64,000 nt of DNA. Origin: Dyadobacter jejuensis. Lineage in GTDB: Bacteria > Bacteroidota > Bacteroidia > Cytophagales > Spirosomataceae. Below are positions 57,950 to 64,000 of this stretch, in pieces. The notes beneath the pieces were generated by a model. It was not told the DNA's origin and ran no database searches. It was given only the letters and a program-made list of their open reading frames with translations. The stretch is from NCBI RefSeq assembly GCF_003149085.1, contig NZ_QGDT01000002.1:503508-567507 (forward strand), read 5' to 3'. The translations under genes were made by a program, and so were the position numbers. Each line of letters opens with the position of its first letter. The stretch's first letter is position 1.

Positions 57950-59230
57950 ATGCCATATCTATTCACTTCGGAATCCGTATCGGAAGGACACCCCGACAAA
58001 GTCGCTGACCAAATTTCAGACGCATTAATCGATAACTTTTTAGCTTGGGATACCAATAGTAAAGTAGCTTGTGAAACACTGGTTACCACTGGCCAGGTCG
58101 TATTAGCAGGTGAAGTTAAGACCAACACGTATTTGGACGTTCAAAAGATCACTAGGGAAGTAATCCGGAAGATAGGTTATACCAAGAGTGAATACATGTT
58201 CGAAGCCAATTCTTGTGGAGTTCTTTCGGCCATCCATGACCAAAGTGAAGATATCAATCAGGGTATTGACCGTGCTTCGGCCACCGAAAGCTTCGAAGAT
58301 AAAGCCAACGCCCAGGGAGCAGGTGACCAAGGAATGATGTTTGGATACGCTACACGCGAAACCAGCAACTTTATGCCTCTAGGCTTAGACCTTGCCCATA
58401 AAATCTTGCAGGAGCTGTCGGCGATAAGAAATAACGAATCGGAACTGATTCCTTACCTACGTCCCGATGTAAAGTCGCAGGTAACCATCGAATATAGCGA
58501 TGACAATGTACCCCAACGTATTGATACCATCGTAGTTTCCACTCAACACGACGACTTCGACGAAGAGGCGACTATGCTCGCCAAAATCAAAACGGACATC
58601 ATCAATATTGTCATTCCAAGGGTAAAAGCCAAGCTTGCCCCTGCCTTGCAGCAATTATTTAACGACGATATCACTTACCATATTAACCCCACCGGAAAAT
58701 TCGTAATTGGTGGTCCTCATGGAGATACTGGTTTGACCGGTCGTAAAATCATCGTTGACACTTACGGTGGCAAAGGAGCTCATGGTGGTGGTGCATTCTC
58801 AGGTAAAGATCCCTCAAAAGTAGACCGCTCTGCCGCGTATGCTACCCGTCATATCGCCAAAAACATGGTAGCAGCGGGACTTTGCGACGAAGTATTGGTA
58901 CAGGTTTCCTATGCTATTGGTGTAGCTAAGCCCTGTGGCTTGTATGTAAACACGTATGGTACTGCAAAAGTAGCGGATCACGATGGAGTAATAGCCGAGA
59001 AGATAGGCAAAATCTTCGATATGCGTCCTTATGCCATTGAGCAACGCCTTAAGCTTCGCAATCCGATCTACTCTGAAACGGCTGCTTATGGCCATATGGG
59101 TCGGACCAATGAAATCGTTAAAAAGACCTTTAAAGGAGCTAACGGAGAAGAAAAAGAAATGGAAGTTGAGCTATTCACTTGGGAGAAACTCGACTTTGTA
59201 GACCAAATTAAAGCGGCTTTTGCCCTTTAA
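57950..59230 (+). CDS. metK: S-adenosylmethionine synthetase
   Basis: A 426-residue enzyme with all hallmark motifs of Met[21 protein letters not shown] at the N-terminus (His and metal/ATP contacts), [32 protein letters not shown] and [20 protein letters not shown]. The loop [20 protein letters not shown] completes the set. It converts methionine and ATP to S-adenosylmethionine in the cytoplasm. It is monocistronic, with a terminator at 59249-59290. It is longer than the E. coli enzyme (384 residues), as usual for the Bacteroidota. Confidence 0.97.
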   Translation: MPYLFTSESVSEGHPDKVADQISDALIDNFLAWDTNSKVACETLVTTGQVVLAGEVKTNTYLDVQKITREVIRKIGYTKSEYMFEANSCGVLSAIHDQSEDINQGIDRASATESFEDKANAQGAGDQGMMFGYATRETSNFMPLGLDLAHKILQELSAIRNNESELIPYLRPDVKSQVTIEYSDDNVPQRIDTIVVSTQHDDFDEEATMLAKIKTDIINIVIPRVKAKLAPALQQLFNDDITYHINPTGKFVIGGPHGDTGLTGRKIIVDTYGGKGAHGGGAFSGKDPSKVDRSAAYATRHIAKNMVAAGLCDEVLVQVSYAIGVAKPCGLYVNTYGTAKVADHDGVIAEKIGKIFDMRPYAIEQRLKLRNPIYSETAAYGHMGRTNEIVKKTFKGANGEEKEMEVELFTWEKLDFVDQIKAAFAL

Positions 59231-59248
59231 TCGAGACTATTATAAATA

Positions 59249-59290
59249 AAAAAAAGGGGAGAGCGCCTTAACCTGGCTACTCCCCTTTTT
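59249..59290 (+). terminator. Terminator of metK
   Basis: AAAAGGGGAG and CTCCCCTTTT form the stem around an 18-base loop with a short inner pairing. The right arm ends in five T. Confidence 0.9.
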
Positions 59291-59486
59291 CTATGCCCTT
59301 TTGTCCCGTATCAAGCTCCTATGAAGGCTTAAGAAGGACCCTTTTTTAATTCTACTCAATTATTTAACGTTTCAGATACCTCGGCTTGATCAATACCGAA
59401 ATAAAACCTCTTATCTTTATTAAATTTTCAGAGGACCTCTAAGCGTTTAATAGATAGGTCTCATTATTTCATCAACTTGAAAACGC

Positions 59487-60581
59487 ATGGCTAGTCCTAA
59501 GATCAAATTCACCAATCCACAGAAGTCTGCCTTCTTCCCTATCCTGCGCCAACGAGTGGATCAGTATTTCAGCGCACAGGAGCTAAAAAAGACCGGTGGA
59601 CAGCAGATCTTATATAAGGCGGTGTTCATGCTGGCGCTTTACCTTATTCCTTATACATTGCTACTGACCGGGAGTTTCGGCCCTCTGACCATGGTAGGAC
59701 TTGCCATACTGATGGGACTAGGAATAGCGGGTGTGGGCATGTCGGTCATGCATGATGCCATACATGGCTCGCTGGCTAACCAAAAGTGGCTCAATAAAAT
59801 ACTGGGAGCGAGCATCTATTTACTAGGGGGAAATGCATACAACTGGGAAGTCCAGCACAACAGGCTGCATCATACCTACACCAATGTCCACGAGATCGAT
59901 GAGGACATCACAGGAAAGTTTCTACTTAGACTTTCCTACCAAGAAAAATATAAATCGATCCATCGGTTTCAACATATCTACGCATTTTTTCTCTATAGTC
60001 TTATGACCATTTCATTTTTGTGGAAGGACTTTAAAGAAATAGGCGTATTCAACAAGCTATCGGAGACAGGAATGACCAAACCCTTTCCCCGAAAAGAACT
60101 AATTACCCTATTGGTGAGCAAGCTGGCTTATGTGGTATTTATATTGGTGATCCCGCTAGCATTTAGCTCCATTACCTTCTCCGAATGGATTCTGGGTTTT
60201 CTAATTATGCATGGAACTGCCGGCATGATTCTGAGTACCGTATTCCAAATGGCCCATGTAGTAGAAGGAACCTCTCAACCCATACCCGACGACTCCGGAT
60301 GTATTGAAAATGCCTGGGCCGTTCACCAACTCCAAACGACCTCCAATTTTGCTGGCAGAAACCGTTTGCTTTCCTGGTACATTGGAGGACTCGACTACCA
60401 GATCGAGCATCATCTATTCCCCTCCATTTCCCATGTTCATTATAGGGCCTTATCGCCTATTGTGGCTCAAACGGCCGCAGAGTTTGGATATACCTATAAT
60501 GCCAAAGGGGATTTTATTAAGGCCCTTACTTCTCATATACGCATGCTCAAAGCCATGGGCAGTTCCAAGCTTGTCGCTTAG
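59487..60581 (+). CDS. Acyl-lipid / acyl-CoA desaturase
   Basis: A 364-residue membrane protein of the fatty acid desaturase superfamily, with the three histidine boxes: H89-DAI-H93, H124-NRL-H128-H129 and Q305-IE-H308-H309. The third box, QxxHH, is the mark of front-end (linoleoyl-CoA-type) desaturases. Four or more membrane helices surround the boxes (about 44-62, 66-88, 165-180, 208-250). It has no cytochrome b5 domain. It introduces a double bond in membrane acyl chains, probably in response to cold or membrane state. It ends 6 bases from the convergent RND permease gene, which is probably unrelated. Confidence 0.92.
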   Translation: MASPKIKFTNPQKSAFFPILRQRVDQYFSAQELKKTGGQQILYKAVFMLALYLIPYTLLLTGSFGPLTMVGLAILMGLGIAGVGMSVMHDAIHGSLANQKWLNKILGASIYLLGGNAYNWEVQHNRLHHTYTNVHEIDEDITGKFLLRLSYQEKYKSIHRFQHIYAFFLYSLMTISFLWKDFKEIGVFNKLSETGMTKPFPRKELITLLVSKLAYVVFILVIPLAFSSITFSEWILGFLIMHGTAGMILSTVFQMAHVVEGTSQPIPDDSGCIENAWAVHQLQTTSNFAGRNRLLSWYIGGLDYQIEHHLFPSISHVHYRALSPIVAQTAAEFGYTYNAKGDFIKALTSHIRMLKAMGSSKLVA

Positions 60582-60587
60582 CTTGCC

Positions 60588-63500
60588 CTAGGCTTCTTCC
60601 ATTTCGCTTTGTCGGGCAATCCGCTCGATCATATGCATTTTATCGTAATTTTTATTTCGAGAAAGATATGTATATACGGCAGGAATTATATAAAGGGTCA
60701 GGATTAGAGAAAATATAAGCCCCCCCATGATGACTATCCCCATCGACATACGGCTTTTCCCAGCCGAGCCCAGCGCCATAGCAATGGGCAAGGCCCCTAG
60801 GGTAGTAGCCAAGCTGGTCATTAGGATAGGCCTAAAGCGCATGGTGGCAGCCTCCAAAGCCGCTTCGTGAACGCTTCTTCCTTGCTCTCGGAGTTGATTG
60901 GCGAACTCCACAATCAATATTCCGTTTTTGGTCACCAGTCCAATGAGCATGATCATTCCGATTTGGCTAAAAATATTGAGGGTCTGATTGAAATACCAAA
61001 GCGAAAACACGGCCCCAGCTATTGCCAAAGGTACGGTAATCATGATGATCAGGGGATCGATAAAACTCTCGAACTGACCGGCCAAAATAAAATAAACCAA
61101 CACCAAGGCCAGGAAAAAAGAGAACATCGTATTCGAGGAGCTTTCGGCATAGTCTCTGGAAGCCCCACTGAGGGCGGTTTGCACCGCTTCGTCGTTGAGC
61201 TCATCCCGTATACGGTCCATGGCAGCAATACCATCGCCGATCGTCTTGCCCGGTGCCAATGCAGCCTGCACCGTGGCGCTCATATACCTGTTATAATGGA
61301 ATAGCTGAGGAGGGCTACTCTCTTCTACCGTATGAACAATATTGTCGAGCTGTACGAGCTGCCCAGTAGACGACTTCACAAACATACTTTTAAGATCCAA
61401 GGGTTCATCCCGATTTTCACGATCATATTGCCCTATCACCTGATACTGTCGGCCATTCATAGTAAAATAACCGAAACGTTGTCCCGCAAAGGCCAGCTGC
61501 ATGGTCTGCGCGACATCCTGTACCGACACCCCCATAGACTTAGCCTTTTCCCGGTCTATTTCAATCTGCAATTCCGGCTTGCTGAATTTCAGGTTGGCAT
61601 CGGATATTTCGAAGGTAGAGTCTTGCGCTACGGCATCCATAAACTTAGGAAGGTACTCCCTCAGCTTTTCGAAATCGGGGGTTTGGATAACATATTGAAT
61701 GGGAAGACCTCCTCGAGAGTCTACCGCGATGGTTTGTTGCTGAACTACGAAGGATTTAGCGTTAGGCATTGTTTTCAGCCTTTTATTAATATAATTGGCG
61801 ATCTCTTGCTGCGACTCCTTTCTTTCTGACTTATCGACTAGGGCAATACGCCCGCTACCTACATTGGCGGCCCCCAGGCCGGAATTGCCAGGTGAGGTTA
61901 TCAGCATCAATCCTTTCCTACCTGGCATGGAGTCCATCAACATCTGGCTTACACTCTGAACATACGCATCGGTATAGTCGAAAGAAGATCCTTCGGGTGT
62001 GGTCATCGAAATCCGGAACCAGTTCCGATCGTCCAGTGGAGCTAGTTCAGACTGTAGGTCCTTTCCAAAATACCAGATCATGCCGAGCGTCAGACCGATG
62101 AGCGGTAAGGAAACCCAACGTACCCCCAGGAACGACTTCAGAGCGGCATTATAATCGTTGGTGAGTTTTACATAGAAAGGCTCCGTTTTTTCGTAAAACC
62201 AGCTCTTTTTATCGTTTTTCCTTACCAAATATGCATTTAGCATGGGCGTTAATGTAAGCGAAACGAAGGCGGAAATGAGCACGGCTGCCGAAATAACGAT
62301 CCCAAATTCTCTGAAAAGCTTCCCTACGAAGCCTTGCATGAAGATAACCGGTAGAAACACCGCAGCCAGAGTAATAGAGGTAGACAGTACGGCAAACAAG
62401 ATTTCATTCGCTCCCTTTATCGCCGCCTCTATAGGGCTTAACCCCTCTTCTATCTTCTTAAAAATATTCTCGGTTACCACAATCCCATCGTCCACTACCA
62501 ACCCGGTAGCCAGCACGATGGCCAGGAGCGTAAGCACATTGATTGAAAAGCCCATGATGTACATCACGAAAAAAGTACCAATTAAGGAGACAGGGATGTC
62601 GATAAGTGGACGAAAAGCAATGAGCCAGTCCCGAAAGAACAGAAAAATAATAAGTACTACCAGTACAATGGCGATCAGCAAGGTCTCACCTACTTCCTCA
62701 ATAGAATGCTTGACAAAAATAGTGTTGTCGATCAAGGTATCCAGTTTATAGTCGGCCGGGAGTTCTTTTTTAATTTCCGTCATCCGTTTATTTACTTCAT
62801 CGGCAATGTCTATAAAATTAGCCCCAGGCATGGGCGAAATGGCCAAGCCTATCATAGGAACATTGTCTAGGCGTAGCACGGTTTCTTCGTTTTCAGGGCC
62901 CAGTTCAGCCAATCCAATATCCTGAAGATGGACCACCTGGGTGGCCGAATTTTTGACGATAAGCTTATTAAAATCTTCTTCGGTCCTAAAACGCCCGATC
63001 GTCTTCACGGTGAGTTCCGTATTGTTCCCAGTCAGTTTTCCACTAGGTAGTTCCACATTCTCGCGGTCTAAGGCATTCTTTACGTCTTGAGTGGTAACTC
63101 CCAAGGAGGCCATTCGAACGGGGTCCATCCAGATGCGCATAGCATATCGTTTCTGACCAAATATGCGAATCTCACTAACCCCCTCGATGGTTTGTAACCG
63201 CTGAACAATATTATTCTCAGCATAATCGCTCACCTCCAAATGCGAACGGCTATTACTGGTAAAAGTAAGTACAATGATAGGCTCCGAATTGGCATCGGCC
63301 TTACTGACGATGGGGGGGCCGTCTAAGTCTTGAGGCAGGGAACGGGAAACCGATCCTACCTTATCCCTCACATCGTTAGCAGCCGTTTCCATGTCTACCC
63401 CTAAGTCGAACTCTACCGTAATTTGGCTAGCCCCTTGGCTACTCGTCGAACTGATAGACTTGATACCGCCAATACTATTCAACTGTTTTTCGATAGGTTC

Positions 63501-63692
63501 GGTAATCTGGGATTCGATAATATCGGCATTAGCACCGGTATAACTCGTGCGTATAGAAACGACTGGAGGGTCTATAGAGGGGAATTCCCTCATCCCTAAA
63601 TAGGTATAGCCCAAAAAGCCAAATAAAATAATGAGCAGGTTCATTACTATGGCTAAAACGGGCCGCTTGATCGATAGGGTGGAAATACTCAT
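60588..63692 (-). CDS. RND efflux transporter permease (AcrB/MexF-like)
   Basis: A 1034-residue inner-membrane permease from the ATG at 63690-63692 (MSISTLSIKRPVLA); an upstream ATG at 63710 adds six residues. It has the 12-helix RND layout with two large periplasmic loops, beginning PVLAIVMNLLIILFGFLGYT and REFPSIDPPVVSI. The charged helix TM4 carries LATGLVVDDGIVVTENIFKK with the two proton-relay aspartates, and TM10 carries GLVTKNGILIVEFANQLREQ with the partner lysine. It drives drug or metabolite export with proton force. The adaptor gene starts upstream on the same strand, so the two form an operon. Confidence 0.95.
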   Translation of the reverse strand: MSISTLSIKRPVLAIVMNLLIILFGFLGYTYLGMREFPSIDPPVVSIRTSYTGANADIIESQITEPIEKQLNSIGGIKSISSTSSQGASQITVEFDLGVDMETAANDVRDKVGSVSRSLPQDLDGPPIVSKADANSEPIIVLTFTSNSRSHLEVSDYAENNIVQRLQTIEGVSEIRIFGQKRYAMRIWMDPVRMASLGVTTQDVKNALDRENVELPSGKLTGNNTELTVKTIGRFRTEEDFNKLIVKNSATQVVHLQDIGLAELGPENEETVLRLDNVPMIGLAISPMPGANFIDIADEVNKRMTEIKKELPADYKLDTLIDNTIFVKHSIEEVGETLLIAIVLVVLIIFLFFRDWLIAFRPLIDIPVSLIGTFFVMYIMGFSINVLTLLAIVLATGLVVDDGIVVTENIFKKIEEGLSPIEAAIKGANEILFAVLSTSITLAAVFLPVIFMQGFVGKLFREFGIVISAAVLISAFVSLTLTPMLNAYLVRKNDKKSWFYEKTEPFYVKLTNDYNAALKSFLGVRWVSLPLIGLTLGMIWYFGKDLQSELAPLDDRNWFRISMTTPEGSSFDYTDAYVQSVSQMLMDSMPGRKGLMLITSPGNSGLGAANVGSGRIALVDKSERKESQQEIANYINKRLKTMPNAKSFVVQQQTIAVDSRGGLPIQYVIQTPDFEKLREYLPKFMDAVAQDSTFEISDANLKFSKPELQIEIDREKAKSMGVSVQDVAQTMQLAFAGQRFGYFTMNGRQYQVIGQYDRENRDEPLDLKSMFVKSSTGQLVQLDNIVHTVEESSPPQLFHYNRYMSATVQAALAPGKTIGDGIAAMDRIRDELNDEAVQTALSGASRDYAESSSNTMFSFFLALVLVYFILAGQFESFIDPLIIMITVPLAIAGAVFSLWYFNQTLNIFSQIGMIMLIGLVTKNGILIVEFANQLREQGRSVHEAALEAATMRFRPILMTSLATTLGALPIAMALGSAGKSRMSMGIVIMGGLIFSLILTLYIIPAVYTYLSRNKNYDKMHMIERIARQSEMEEA

Positions 63693-63746
63693 GGTCAAGG
63701 ATTGGGTCAAGGAATGAGCTCATCGAGCTCGTAAGTGGGAATTATG

Positions 63747-64000
63747 TTATTTTACCTTAACGGTGGTGTTGGCTTTTAAAGCTATAATCCCCGTGGTGAT
63801 TAAGGAATCTCCAGGCTGTAAGCCCTCTAGCACCTCTACTTTAGAATCGGTGCGAAGTCCGGTTTTAATCAGAACTTCTTGAGCTTTCCCATTCTTAACG
63901 ACGAAAACCTTTTTCCCTTTTAAAACGGGAACTATCGCCTCCGTAGGCACCATCAACGCATCCTGATTGGCAGCAAGCGCTACCTGCACCTTTACAAACA
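63747..64000 (-). CDS. RND efflux adaptor subunit (HlyD family), partial
   Basis: The C-terminal 84 or so residues of an adaptor that continues past the right edge. The segment holds the beta-barrel/membrane-proximal end: LMVPTEAIVPVLKGKKVFVV, VLIKTGLRTDSKVEVLEG, GDSLITTGIIALKANTTVKV. This is typical of HlyD/AcrA adaptors that link the permease to an outer-membrane channel. It lies 54 bases upstream of the permease start on the same strand. Confidence 0.88.
   Translation of the reverse strand, partial: FVKVQVALAANQDALMVPTEAIVPVLKGKKVFVVKNGKAQEVLIKTGLRTDSKVEVLEGLQPGDSLITTGIIALKANTTVKVK

Noticed and set aside
59385..59419. Promoter for the desaturase gene (CTTG and TATCTTTA)
   Set aside because: The spacing is 23 bases, outside the 19-20 range of the Bacteroidota promoter.
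1..64000. CRISPR arrays, tRNA or rRNA genes, insertion sequences
   Set aside because: No regular repeat-spacer pattern, tRNA T-loop signature, rRNA sequence or transposase reading frame was seen on either strand.

Overview
This window reads as a chromosomal segment of a member of the Bacteroidota, most likely in or near the Cytophagales. The reasons are two SusC/SusD outer-membrane pairs, a lipidated TamA (TamL) translated from inside the 3' end of a tamB gene, several promoters of the Bacteroidota form (TTTG, 19-20 bases, TAnnTTTG), FecR-like and DUF1080 proteins, and many secreted proteins with an AQ-type signal cleavage site or a lipobox. No rRNA, tRNA, CRISPR array, prophage or intact insertion sequence was recognised.

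Layout. 1-5.9 kb: the edge of a FecR-like anti-sigma locus, a short BamA-like barrel protein, a lipoprotein, a cyclophilin, an outer-membrane beta-barrel protein and an RmlD-like reductase. 5.9-9.1 kb (minus strand): an alpha-glucan phosphorylase-family protein without the PLP lysine, a coiled-coil protein and a conserved hypothetical. 9.1-15.1 kb: a carbohydrate locus with a LacI regulator, two DUF1080 (3-keto-glycoside hydrolase family) proteins and a sorbosone-dehydrogenase-like protein fused to cytochrome c. 15.3-19.7 kb: a hybrid histidine kinase with REC and Hpt domains facing a sigma-54 response regulator and a PepSY-like protein. 20.2-21.7 kb: two exported ferritin-like proteins. 22.3-29.2 kb: the first SusC/SusD pair, then a sulfite-oxidase-like molybdoenzyme and a small cytochrome c. 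29.3-39.6 kb: a second SusC/SusD/surface lipoprotein operon with a divergent membrane-bound TPR/HTH regulator and a GH20 hexosaminidase. 39.8-44.1 kb: a TonB-receptor-like barrel protein, a ThuA-like protein and a small secreted protein. 44.2-51.5 kb: tamB-tamL. 51.5-64 kb: mostly housekeeping genes (methylmalonyl-CoA epimerase, RsgA, ROK regulator, KDO transferase, LipA, MetK, acyl-lipid desaturase) and an RND efflux permease with the end of its adaptor.

How it fits together. The window is dominated by envelope biogenesis (BamA-like, TamB/TamL, KDO transferase, desaturase) and glycan uptake with periplasmic processing. The most coherent unusual theme is periplasmic sugar oxidation and 3-keto-glycoside cleavage. 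Strong hairpin terminators separate many units, but four convergent gene pairs abut or overlap at their stop codons with no terminator between them.

Limits. All calls come from reading the sequence. Family names rest on motifs and general resemblance, not on searches.
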